This document shows positions 6,034 through 14,948 of a DNA stretch of 46,956 nucleotides, piece by piece. The number at the start of each line of letters is the position of its first letter. Within the stretch, counting starts at the first letter, position 1. The notes beneath the pieces are model-generated. The model saw only the letters and a program-made list of their open reading frames with translations. It was not told where the DNA came from and made no database searches. Position numbers and translations under genes: made by a program. Source of the stretch: a virus; IMG/VR virus record IMGVR_UViG_3300021139_002107, positions 1-46,956 of that record; one strand, given 5' to 3'.

Positions 6034-6041
6034 CTAAATAT
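6034..6041 (+). promoter_or_regulatory. T4-like late promoter word CTAAATAT
   Basis: CTAAATAT lies 25 bases before the start of the virion-type gene at 6067. The same eight bases occur before the fibre gene at 42289. T4-like late promoters have TATAAATA at this place. No -35 box is visible, as expected for late promoters. Confidence 0.45.
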
Positions 6042-6066
6042 AAGTTAAATCGTTTTTATATAGAAC

Positions 6067-8271
6067 ATGCCACAACCGATTACCTCTTCTTTACAGAATA
6101 TAGTTTACAAATCCTTATATGATCTGATAGGTACCACATCTACTGGTTACGGTGCTCAACTGATCAGTGAAGCTATCTCTGTTTCGAGTCCGGTAACATC
6201 TAACGATTTAAATAACATGATATTAGACATTGAACGTTGTCTAATTCATCAAAACGGTACCAGCACCAGCAGTCTGCAATACGTAACATCTGGCACACTG
6301 GCCAACAGCGGCGTTCTGCAACGTATGTACACAGAAGTTCAATTGTTGCAGGCCAATCAAGGAAAAGTGCATCCTAGTCAAATTAGCACAATGACGGTGA
6401 ACACGGTCAACCATAGTCCGATAGCATGGACCTGTACAAATTACACAACTACTGCCACAATGAAACTTGGACAAGGCTATGCTACAGCGGCCAACTGGAG
6501 TTGGTTTTATCCCAAGCAGTTGCAGTATTTCTTTAACCTAGGCGGATACATTAAACCACAAATATCTATCGAAAATACTCCTGCGTCTAACGATATAGCG
6601 GCCTGGCAACCTTTGATTGATTCTGCTAACAACGTCAAATTTGGTCGTACAGAATATCTGCAAGCGTTGTCTGGAAATAACTCTTATCAGGTTGTTATAA
6701 CTGGACGTGGTAACAAACAAAGTCTACAAAGATATCTTAGTACCGTTCATCATTCGTATAATACATCAACCGTTATTGTTTATGAAAACACAACGACATA
6801 CTCTGCCAATGCGGTAATTGTTACATTCGCAAATACCGGCACTGATATACACAATATGAATCAGATTGTTGGTTCTTTGAACTTTGTTGCAGGTCTTGGT
6901 ACAACTGGAACTAGCAAAACAAAAACTAGCCATTCGGTTACCAAGCAGTACAATTCTACACATCACGTAACTGGAACCATTGTAACAGATATCTTTACAA
7001 GGGCAATTATAGGACAATACATATCAGTAGGTGTGCAACTAGAAACTGATTTCTTAACGGTTTACCCTACAGGTGCAAATGGTGGCATTGCAGCACAAAT
7101 ACCTCAGACACAGCTGATCTCTAATAAGGTCAGCGCATCTCCTTCACCTGTTCCTCAGTTCAATTGCGGAGTAGGAGAGTCTACTACATCCACTACCGTT
7201 ACATTAAGAAATAACAGCACCATAACCTGTGTTGTAGACGGTATTGATTTGATTGGATATACCAATGGAGTTGTAACACCGACTACTATGACAATTCCGT
7301 CGGGCAGTTCTGCAGACTTTACAATATCGTATAATGGAACAGCAGTAGGACATTACAAAGGAGTTGTTCACGTAAGGCACAACGTAAACCCATTATATCT
7401 GTTTACAGAAATTAATGTAGGTAGTACACATCCAACTTCTTGGATAGTTAGCACATCTACTATTGCTACAATTTCTAAGAACTTTGTTGTTGATCATGCT
7501 GGTGGATACTTCAAGAACTTTGGTGTATCGTTCCCAAATGTTTCGGGCTTTACCTATGTACCTTTGGTAACAGGAACAAACGACACCTTTAACATAACAT
7601 TTGATCCAATAGATTTACCTAACGGAGTACACGTTACTACAGCAACCGTTACGGTTAATCCTTTAGATAGCAGTCTATCTGCAACAACCTGGCCTGTGCC
7701 TGTAAGAATTACAACTGATATAGAGAACAGACAGATTGCACAATGGGCCAGTGCATTGTTCTATAATAATACTAAATTAGGTGTTAGCTACGATATAATC
7801 GACGGTACTCCGTATGTTACTATCGGTATTGGACCTAATAATCCTAACATGAGCGAATTAGCGGTACGTGCATTAACATTCTCAAGTTGGCAAGAAGTTT
7901 ACAGATTTGCTATTCCTACAAATAATAAAGGAACATTACATTCCAAATATCATGTAGTTAAACAAAACCCTGCTTTCACATATAATGACCATTTTGGTGT
8001 AGGATTGGCTATGGGAAGTTTGATAACATTAAACCACGATGAGTATGCAAACATATCTCTGTATCTAAATCCTATAGCAATCGGTGGAGCAAATGATGCC
8101 CAGCAGTCTGTGTTAGATGGAATAACCAAATCATTCTTCTATTTTGATCCTTCTAGAACCAATCAGCTTCAACAGGCTAATCAATTGGTTGAAGGCGGCC
8201 AAACATACTATCTCAAGGGTATTGATAGAGATGGTTCCATACTAACAAGTTTGGTAAAGCCTAACGCCTAA
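6067..8271 (+). CDS. Virion structural (fibre-type) protein with Ig-like segments
   Basis: A 734-residue protein, rich in Thr, Ser, Asn and Val and poor in Cys, typical of phage tail or head fibres. The N-terminal part (about 1-110) is helical; about 110-340 is a mixed domain; about 355-440 (TVTLRNNSTITCVVDGIDLI, then IPSGSSADFTISY) and about 445-560 look like Ig-like sandwiches of the ASH/CARDB style. The C-terminal part is globular. There is no catalytic motif. A CTAAATAT late-promoter word precedes it. The exact role, such as fibre or decoration, cannot be fixed from sequence. Confidence 0.7.
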   Translation: MPQPITSSLQNIVYKSLYDLIGTTSTGYGAQLISEAISVSSPVTSNDLNNMILDIERCLIHQNGTSTSSLQYVTSGTLANSGVLQRMYTEVQLLQANQGKVHPSQISTMTVNTVNHSPIAWTCTNYTTTATMKLGQGYATAANWSWFYPKQLQYFFNLGGYIKPQISIENTPASNDIAAWQPLIDSANNVKFGRTEYLQALSGNNSYQVVITGRGNKQSLQRYLSTVHHSYNTSTVIVYENTTTYSANAVIVTFANTGTDIHNMNQIVGSLNFVAGLGTTGTSKTKTSHSVTKQYNSTHHVTGTIVTDIFTRAIIGQYISVGVQLETDFLTVYPTGANGGIAAQIPQTQLISNKVSASPSPVPQFNCGVGESTTSTTVTLRNNSTITCVVDGIDLIGYTNGVVTPTTMTIPSGSSADFTISYNGTAVGHYKGVVHVRHNVNPLYLFTEINVGSTHPTSWIVSTSTIATISKNFVVDHAGGYFKNFGVSFPNVSGFTYVPLVTGTNDTFNITFDPIDLPNGVHVTTATVTVNPLDSSLSATTWPVPVRITTDIENRQIAQWASALFYNNTKLGVSYDIIDGTPYVTIGIGPNNPNMSELAVRALTFSSWQEVYRFAIPTNNKGTLHSKYHVVKQNPAFTYNDHFGVGLAMGSLITLNHDEYANISLYLNPIAIGGANDAQQSVLDGITKSFFYFDPSRTNQLQQANQLVEGGQTYYLKGIDRDGSILTSLVKPNA

Positions 8272-8297
8272 ACCTTGATCTAATCATTATATACTAA

Positions 8298-8305
8298 GAT
8301 AAATT
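8298..8305 (+). promoter_or_regulatory. Candidate late promoter word GATAAATT
   Basis: GATAAATT lies five bases before the ATG at 8311, the first gene of the 29-kb run. It matches seven of eight bases of the T4-like late word NATAAATA, allowing any first base. If used, the mRNA would start at about the ATG. Confidence 0.35.
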
Positions 8306-8310
8306 AGTGT

Positions 8311-10149
8311 ATGCTTGATAAAATTCACCAGGTCTCTCCTGAACAAGTTAGTGCTGTTCAATGGGAAGGAGATCCCCTATATTATGATTTACAGCTCTAT
8401 CAGTTAGGTGAAGGGCTAGAAGAATTTTGGGTGTTGAATCCAGAATATAGTAACAGCAAGGTTCAATTTTTTATTGATAGCATTCCTAAAAGTAGAAAAT
8501 GCATAGTCTTTACCTACAATGGAGAATGGGTAGTAAAGATATTCAAAGACGGTTGGTATCCTTATCACGGATACGAGTCTGTAGAAATAAAAATCCCTAA
8601 ACTAACATGGAATCGTAATCCTGACATTGATAGTCGTATGACCTTTGATTGCGATCCTAGATTAGAATATGAGTTAGACCCTTGGGATCAAGACTACGAA
8701 CTAGTATGGAGAATGGATCCTAGATTTTTCCCAGACGATGGAGAGATGAGGGTTTATACTGCCAAAGTTACAGGCAACAAAACAAAACGTACAAAATTCA
8801 TGGGATACCTAACTCCCGATGTATCTATTGACTTAAACGAACACTTACCTGATCTTGGTGTTAACATTGACGAATGCTGTCCACCATTCTGGGAATTGTC
8901 CAACGAGTGTGCTTATGAATTAAATCCAATCCATCAAACATCTGAGTTAACTGAGCGCATGTGGGTAGTAAAGTTTAGACCAAATTGGCGCAAGACTTCG
9001 CCGTGGAAGTGGTTAGGAACTATTGATCCTCAGTATCAAATAACACACAATCCCGATTTGCCTAAATTAGACTTTGATATAGATTACAACATACCTTGGC
9101 ACGATCTAGGGTATGATCACATGTGGATGCTTGATGAAAAACATACCAAAGATTCTTCAGAACCTATTTGGGCAGTTAAGGTCCGTGCAACAAACACCGT
9201 CAAAGGTACTAAAGTTATTGGAAAACTGGAATTAACAGGTGAGTTAGAACTTAACCCAGCTGTTACCGTACCATTTAGTTTACCAGAAGATTTTGTGGTA
9301 CAACATTATGATATAGGATATCAACACGTATGGTTCGCCAAAGAAGATAACAAAAAAATATGGGTAGCCAAACTAACCTATGTCAATGATCCAGTAGGTA
9401 TAAAAGAATATGAAGTAACAGATGTGCTTAATCCAGATACTATCGATGTAGTCTTTATCAGTTACGGAGAACCAAATGCAGAAGAAAACTGGGCCCGAGT
9501 AAAAGAAAAAGCACCTTGGGCACAACGAGTAAATGGCGTCAAGGGCATTTTAGAAGCTCACAAAGCCGCAGCCAAATTATCTAGAACAGATATGTTTTAC
9601 GTGGTAGACGGTGATGCATTCTTGTTTAAGAAATGGAATTTTAGTTACAAGCCCAGTATCTTTGATAGGGATTGCACATACATTTGGAGTGCAAAAAATC
9701 CTCTTGTAGATTTGACTTATGGCCACGGAGGTGTTAAACTATTTTCTAAAGAGAAGATGTTAAAACTGAGAAAATGGCGTACACTTGATATGACCACGAG
9801 CATATCGGAGAAGATCAAGGTAATGAGCGACATCAGTAACTGGACTGCATTTAATACAGATGCGTTTAGTACATGGAAGACAGCTTTTAGAGAATGTGTT
9901 AAACTGGCATTCAACGTACATCGGTACCCTGATAATCCAGAGCACAAATTACGTTTAGATAAATGGCAAGAAGTTGATCAGTCTAAGCCATTTGGTGAGT
10001 TTGCCGCACAGGGTGCAGAGCAAGCAGTAGAATTTGTTAAGAATAACTCGTTTGATATGACTGAGTTGATAAAAATTAATGATAGAAGTTGGTTAGATGC
10101 ATTATACAATAGCACATACAAAAAGGCAATAAATGAGCGACGACGCTAA
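8311..10149 (+). CDS. Glycosyltransferase with repeated N-terminal module
   Basis: The 612-residue protein has two parts. About residues 90-370 repeat a module three to four times: a YxxVW-type strand (YELVWRMD, YDHMWMLD, YQHVWFAK), then an IWAVK-type strand (VYTAKV, MWVVKF, IWAVKV, IWVAKL), then often a GTK-x-IG stretch. From about 372 (DVVFISYGEPN) a GT-A-like domain begins, with the metal-binding type DGD at residues 433-435 in MFYVVDGDAFLF. This suggests a nucleotide-sugar transferase with a beta-repeat region for binding a large substrate. The next gene starts inside its last 17 bases. Donor and acceptor are unknown. Confidence 0.72.
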   Translation: MLDKIHQVSPEQVSAVQWEGDPLYYDLQLYQLGEGLEEFWVLNPEYSNSKVQFFIDSIPKSRKCIVFTYNGEWVVKIFKDGWYPYHGYESVEIKIPKLTWNRNPDIDSRMTFDCDPRLEYELDPWDQDYELVWRMDPRFFPDDGEMRVYTAKVTGNKTKRTKFMGYLTPDVSIDLNEHLPDLGVNIDECCPPFWELSNECAYELNPIHQTSELTERMWVVKFRPNWRKTSPWKWLGTIDPQYQITHNPDLPKLDFDIDYNIPWHDLGYDHMWMLDEKHTKDSSEPIWAVKVRATNTVKGTKVIGKLELTGELELNPAVTVPFSLPEDFVVQHYDIGYQHVWFAKEDNKKIWVAKLTYVNDPVGIKEYEVTDVLNPDTIDVVFISYGEPNAEENWARVKEKAPWAQRVNGVKGILEAHKAAAKLSRTDMFYVVDGDAFLFKKWNFSYKPSIFDRDCTYIWSAKNPLVDLTYGHGGVKLFSKEKMLKLRKWRTLDMTTSISEKIKVMSDISNWTAFNTDAFSTWKTAFRECVKLAFNVHRYPDNPEHKLRLDKWQEVDQSKPFGEFAAQGAEQAVEFVKNNSFDMTELIKINDRSWLDALYNSTYKKAINERRR

Positions 10150-11524
10150 CCTACATAGTAGAATTAAGAAAGTAATACCAATAATAAATGACGTTAGCCC
10201 TTCATTCTGTTTAGCCAAATGGTATCACACAACATTGTACTTACAAACAGGTGAAACACATAGTTGTTATCATCCGCCTCCTCACAAGATTGGTATCAAA
10301 GAGATACAATCAGATCCCAGTGCATTACACAATACAATAACAAAGAAAATTGAGCGTCAAGAGATGCTCAGTGGTGTTCAAACCAAAGGTTGTCAGTATT
10401 GCTGGAACGTTGAAAACTTAGGTGGAGATCATTTAAGTGATCGCCATTTGCGTAGTGCTGCCATTTATACAGATGAACGATTTGATACTGCCAGCACAGG
10501 TACCTGGGACCAAAATATAAATCCAGAGTATGTGGAAATTAGTTTTGGTAATGAATGTAATTTTAAATGCGGCTACTGCCATCCCAAAGCCAGTAGTAGA
10601 TTCTACAATGAGATCAAACAACATGGTCCTGTAGAAACCGTTAGCAATCATCGTTGCGATATTGATTGGTTAAAGATATACGAACGAGAAGAAGACAATC
10701 CCTATGTTGATGCATGGTGGAAGTGGTGGCCTACTATGCGTAAGGATCTAACTATTCTACGTATTACAGGCGGCGAGCCTTTGATGCATACTAGTACATG
10801 GAAATTGTTTAACAGCATTAAAGCAGATCCTATGCCTTGGTTGGAACTAAACATCAATAGTAACTTAGGTGTGAAACCTGCCCTTGTTGATAAGATGGTT
10901 GAGAATGTCAATGCAATTGTTTCTAACGGAGATATCAAAACATTTAAATTGTTTACCAGTATTGACACTTGGGGCCCACGTGCTGAGTATATTCGTACAG
11001 GATTAGATTTATCTATTTGGGAACGTAACTTAGATGCATACCTTACAGGCACAGGACAGCCTATTAGTTTTATGATTACGTTTAACATTTTATCTGTTAC
11101 TACATTTAAAGAATTGTTAAAGAAGATACTTGAGTGGAGAAACAAGTACAATCAATACAACAAAACAGATAAGCCACAAATGATTCGTTTTGATACGCCC
11201 TATCTAAAAGAACCTTTGCAGTACGATATGAACATTCTTCCTAAAGAACAATTTATGATGTATATGGAAGATAGTTTAAAGTACATGAAAGATAATTTAG
11301 ATGACAACGATCTTTCTAAATTTACCACGGTTGAATACGAGAAGTTTAGACGAGTAGTTGATTATATGCGTAACACTGAATACGACGATAGTGTTGTAGA
11401 GGAAGGTCGTAGAGATTTCTATAATTGGTTTAATGCATTAGACGAGCGAAGAGGCACAGACTTCTTAAAAACATTTCCTGAGCTAAAATACTTTTACGAA
11501 GAATGTGAGATGTTGAATGGATAA
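10133..11524 (+). CDS. Radical SAM protein with N-terminal twitch domain
   Basis: The radical SAM cluster motif CNFKCGYC gives Cys142, Cys146 and Cys149 (CxxxCxxC), followed by the glycine-rich TGGEPL of SAM binding. The N-terminal part has FCLAKWYHTTL, later SC and CQYC, the cysteine pattern of an auxiliary Fe-S twitch domain placed before the core (the N_twitch_rSAM family, from memory). Members usually modify a peptide or sugar by radical chemistry, but the substrates of the phage forms are not known to me. It is the first of three tandem paralogues and overlaps both neighbours. Confidence 0.9.
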   Translation: MSDDANLHSRIKKVIPIINDVSPSFCLAKWYHTTLYLQTGETHSCYHPPPHKIGIKEIQSDPSALHNTITKKIERQEMLSGVQTKGCQYCWNVENLGGDHLSDRHLRSAAIYTDERFDTASTGTWDQNINPEYVEISFGNECNFKCGYCHPKASSRFYNEIKQHGPVETVSNHRCDIDWLKIYEREEDNPYVDAWWKWWPTMRKDLTILRITGGEPLMHTSTWKLFNSIKADPMPWLELNINSNLGVKPALVDKMVENVNAIVSNGDIKTFKLFTSIDTWGPRAEYIRTGLDLSIWERNLDAYLTGTGQPISFMITFNILSVTTFKELLKKILEWRNKYNQYNKTDKPQMIRFDTPYLKEPLQYDMNILPKEQFMMYMEDSLKYMKDNLDDNDLSKFTTVEYEKFRRVVDYMRNTEYDDSVVEEGRRDFYNWFNALDERRGTDFLKTFPELKYFYEECEMLNG

Positions 11525-12734
11525 AGAAAAACTACTTACTAAGAGCAAAGTATTCTGCATGGCTCCGTGGATACATGCACATACTAATCCTATAGGTGAT
11601 TCTCATCCATGTTGCATTGGAAAAGGTATTTTTGCCAAAGCAACTGAAACTAATCTAAATGGATTGGTAAATTCAGAAGGAATGAAATCTCTTAGACAAG
11701 ACATGCTTTCTGAAGTTAAAAATCCTGCCTGCATGGCATGCCATAAGCACGAAGAACAAGGAGTTAGATCCTTCCGTGCATGGTTTAATGAAGAGTACGG
11801 AGATCATTTAAGTTATTCATTGGCAAATACTAAAAAAGATGGCACATTAGATCATTTTAAAATGAGATATTTTGATATGCGTTTTAATAACATCTGTAAT
11901 TTTAAATGTAGAACATGTAATGCCAGTTTTAGTAGTCAGTGGGAACAAGAAGACTTGAAACGTAAAGTTGCATGGGCAAGAGTATTACCTAAGAATGATA
12001 AGATATTGCCCGAAGTACTGGAACATGTTCCGTTTATGGAACAAGCCTATTTTGCCGGCGGGGAGCCGTTGATTACTGAAGAACATTATATTCTATTAGA
12101 AGAAATGATCAGAGCTGGCAAGACAGATATAAAATTGAAATACAATTCAAACATAAGCAATTTAAAATTTAAAAATAAAGATGTAGTAGACCTTTGGTCT
12201 AGATTTGATAAGCCTATCGACATGATGGCAAGCCTTGATCATTATGGATCGAGAGCAGAGTATATTCGCAATGGAACTAAATGGGACCAAGTTGAGAATA
12301 ATCTATTGATTCTTAAAGAAACTCCAAACATCAGTCTTAAGATTAACACGGTTGTAAGTATCTTTAATTACCTAACATTGGCAGACTTTGTTTCTTATCT
12401 AATCGATAAAGAAATTCTTCAACCCTATCCTAAGGTAGAATTGTTTCTATACAATATGGTAGATCCTCTACATCTTGCGGCACAGGCTTTGCCAACAAGT
12501 GTTAAAGAAGAAGGTAAGTTAAAGTTAGTTAAACTTATTGACAAAATGTCTCAGATGGGTTTTCCTACACATCAATTAGGATTATTAAAAACCAGCATTG
12601 AATGGGTAGATTCTAATCATACATGGGAACAATACAAAGATACATTTAGGCAAGAAATACAAACTTTAGATGCTGTAAGAAATGAAAACTTTGCCGAGAC
12701 ATTTCCAGAATTAAAAGGATTACTAGATGCTTGA
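11517..12734 (+). CDS. Radical SAM protein with N-terminal twitch domain
   Basis: Paralogue of the gene before it. CNFKCRTC gives Cys127, Cys131 and Cys134; AGGEPL follows. The N-terminal twitch cysteines are clear: FCMAPWIHAHTN, then HPCC, then ACMACHKHEEQG. The 405 residues are normal for this family. The ATG lies within the last eight bases of the upstream gene, so translation is coupled. The auxiliary Fe-S cluster predicted by the twitch cysteines would bring at least two clusters per enzyme. The substrate is unknown. Confidence 0.9.
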   Translation: MDKEKLLTKSKVFCMAPWIHAHTNPIGDSHPCCIGKGIFAKATETNLNGLVNSEGMKSLRQDMLSEVKNPACMACHKHEEQGVRSFRAWFNEEYGDHLSYSLANTKKDGTLDHFKMRYFDMRFNNICNFKCRTCNASFSSQWEQEDLKRKVAWARVLPKNDKILPEVLEHVPFMEQAYFAGGEPLITEEHYILLEEMIRAGKTDIKLKYNSNISNLKFKNKDVVDLWSRFDKPIDMMASLDHYGSRAEYIRNGTKWDQVENNLLILKETPNISLKINTVVSIFNYLTLADFVSYLIDKEILQPYPKVELFLYNMVDPLHLAAQALPTSVKEEGKLKLVKLIDKMSQMGFPTHQLGLLKTSIEWVDSNHTWEQYKDTFRQEIQTLDAVRNENFAETFPELKGLLDA

Positions 12735-13983
12735 TAAGATCCCAGAATCAAACACATTCTGTATCCTGCCTTGGCTACACTTCCATGCACTGCCGAACAA
12801 GAAGGTATTACCTTGCTGTATGGCTAATAGTGATTTACCTGTAAGCACTACAGACAAGGAAAGTGTTATCGAAATGATGAACACTGAGGAGTATAAGCAA
12901 TTACGTAAGAACATGCTAGACGGAACTAATAGCGATTGTTGCAATCGTTGTTATGATGTTGAGCGTGTAGGCCAATGGAGCCTGCGTCAAAGTGCTAATG
13001 CTGTTCGTGGCAATAGGAATATTGATTTAGTAAATGCTACCAATGACGATGGCAGTATTGATACATTTAAATTACAATATGTAGACATTCGTTGGAGCAA
13101 TATCTGTAACTTCAAATGTCGTAGTTGTGGTCCAGAGTTTAGTAGTCTACATGCCAAAGAGTTTATTGAACACAAGGGCGGTGTTGAGAAATTAAAACAA
13201 TACTTCCGTATGGATGATATGGTTGTAAGTTGCAATGAGACCGGCGACTTCTTTGACAAGGTTAAGCCTTATCTAAAAGACACCGACGAAGTATACTTTG
13301 CAGGCGGCGAAAGTTTAATTACCAACGAGCATTATAAGATGCTAGATGAATGGATTGCTTTAGGTAATACAGATATTAGACTAACATACACAACTAACTT
13401 CAGTGTGTTTAAGTTTAAAGGTAAGAACGTTATTGACTACTGGAAGAAGTTTAAGAACGTGCAGATATTTGCCAGCCTTGATGGCATGGGCAAGAACTTA
13501 GAATACCTACGCTCGGGCGCTGATTGGGCGGAGATTGAAGATAACATCAAGATGCTTAAAGAGCATGTACCTCACGTTAAGTTTAACCTAACACCTACAA
13601 TCAGTGTTTGGAATGCGTGGCATTTTCCAGACTTCTTTGACTATATGGTAAAGAACAATTACATTGATCCTACTGATCAAGATTGTATTAGACTTAACAT
13701 GCTGACTAACCCTTGGTGGGCTAACGTAGGAGTATTGCCTAGTTTCTATAAGGATAGGTTGTTCTTAAAATGGAATAAGATTAAAATGAATCCTGCATAT
13801 TGTGTCAGCGTACAAAACTCTGCCGCAATGGTACAAGAAGCGTTAAAGGGAGAACCTAGAGCAGACGGGCTCAAGGAATTCTTTGAGATACAAGCAGAAA
13901 CAGATAAATTACGGAATGAAGATCTATTAGATTCTATTCCAGAACTAGAGGACGTATTAGAATGGACGGAAGAAAACTCCTAG
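12727..13983 (+). CDS. Radical SAM protein with N-terminal twitch domain
   Basis: Third tandem paralogue, 418 residues. CNFKCRSC gives Cys127, Cys131 and Cys134, at the same positions as in the second copy, so these two are closest to each other. The SAM motif is AGGESL rather than GGEPL. The twitch part has FCILPWLHFHAL, LPCC and CCNRCYDVER. It overlaps the gene before by eight bases and the gene after by 22. Substrate unknown. Confidence 0.9.
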   Translation: MLDKIPESNTFCILPWLHFHALPNKKVLPCCMANSDLPVSTTDKESVIEMMNTEEYKQLRKNMLDGTNSDCCNRCYDVERVGQWSLRQSANAVRGNRNIDLVNATNDDGSIDTFKLQYVDIRWSNICNFKCRSCGPEFSSLHAKEFIEHKGGVEKLKQYFRMDDMVVSCNETGDFFDKVKPYLKDTDEVYFAGGESLITNEHYKMLDEWIALGNTDIRLTYTTNFSVFKFKGKNVIDYWKKFKNVQIFASLDGMGKNLEYLRSGADWAEIEDNIKMLKEHVPHVKFNLTPTISVWNAWHFPDFFDYMVKNNYIDPTDQDCIRLNMLTNPWWANVGVLPSFYKDRLFLKWNKIKMNPAYCVSVQNSAAMVQEALKGEPRADGLKEFFEIQAETDKLRNEDLLDSIPELEDVLEWTEENS

Positions 13984-14945
13984 AAATTAAACCTAACAAA
14001 CCTTACTTAGATGTAGTATGGCAAGTTAGTAATTTCTGTAATTACAAATGCAGTTATTGTAATCCCGGCAACTATTGCGGGGATAGTCGCAACGACGACA
14101 ACTTAATTACATACATTAAGAACTTAGAAATTATTACAAACAAGTACAAAGAGTTAGGTTACGAGAACTTTAAGTTTTTCTTCAGCGGCGGGGAACCTAC
14201 ACTTTGGCGTAACCTTGTGCCGATCATTGAATGGATTAGAGAGAACTTGCCTAATAGTGTAGTTGCTGTCAACACTAACTTTTCTAGACCTTTGAGTTGG
14301 TGGAAACGTAACTATCAATTGTTTGATGACGTAGTTGCCAGCTTCCATGTAGAATTTGCAGACAAAGACAAGTATCTAGAAAATGCAAAGTTCTTATGCG
14401 ACAAGTTTAATTACTTTAGCTGTAAGATGCTTATGCATGAAGAACGCTTTTGGGAAGTTGCTGAGTTTGGAAATAGATTAAAAGAAGAGCTGCCTAATTA
14501 CTTTATTGAATGGACACCTTTGTTTGATGAAATGAGTAAGAACGCAGGTCCGTGGGAATACACAGATACTAACAAGGCGCAGTTTCTTAAAGAACATACC
14601 ATTGATCAGCAATACAACTTACCTAAGCCTTATCTCAAAGAACCTTTCTATGCAGAAGCATATTGGGACAACGGTGATAAGTCGGGTGTCTACAGCAACG
14701 AAGTTATTTTAGAAAGACAAAACTTTTTTAAAGGTTGGGAATGTAGCATTGGAGACAGCATATGGATTGATCAAATTGGTCAAGTCAGTATGGGAACCTG
14801 TGGACAGATTAAGGTGTTAGGCAACATCCTATGGGATACATTAGATATCGGACCTAAGAAGATTATTTGTCAAAAGGACCATTGTCATTGTGGCACAGAC
14901 ATTCTTATTCCTAAACGTCGTATAATTGAAATAGTCAAGGAGTAA
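13962..14945 (+). CDS. Radical SAM protein with C-terminal cysteine cluster
   Basis: The core motif CNYKCSYC is close to the N-terminus (Cys26, Cys30, Cys33), and SGGEPT follows near residue 70. The C-terminal end has a second cysteine group: ECSIGDS, GTCGQI, then CQKDHCHCG, which fits a C-terminal auxiliary Fe-S (SPASM/twitch) domain. It is therefore built in the opposite order from the three proteins before it. The 327 residues are compact. It overlaps the upstream gene and its stop overlaps the ribosome binding site of the next. Substrate unknown. Confidence 0.88.
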   Translation: MDGRKLLEIKPNKPYLDVVWQVSNFCNYKCSYCNPGNYCGDSRNDDNLITYIKNLEIITNKYKELGYENFKFFFSGGEPTLWRNLVPIIEWIRENLPNSVVAVNTNFSRPLSWWKRNYQLFDDVVASFHVEFADKDKYLENAKFLCDKFNYFSCKMLMHEERFWEVAEFGNRLKEELPNYFIEWTPLFDEMSKNAGPWEYTDTNKAQFLKEHTIDQQYNLPKPYLKEPFYAEAYWDNGDKSGVYSNEVILERQNFFKGWECSIGDSIWIDQIGQVSMGTCGQIKVLGNILWDTLDIGPKKIICQKDHCHCGTDILIPKRRIIEIVKE

Positions 14946-14948
14946 CTT

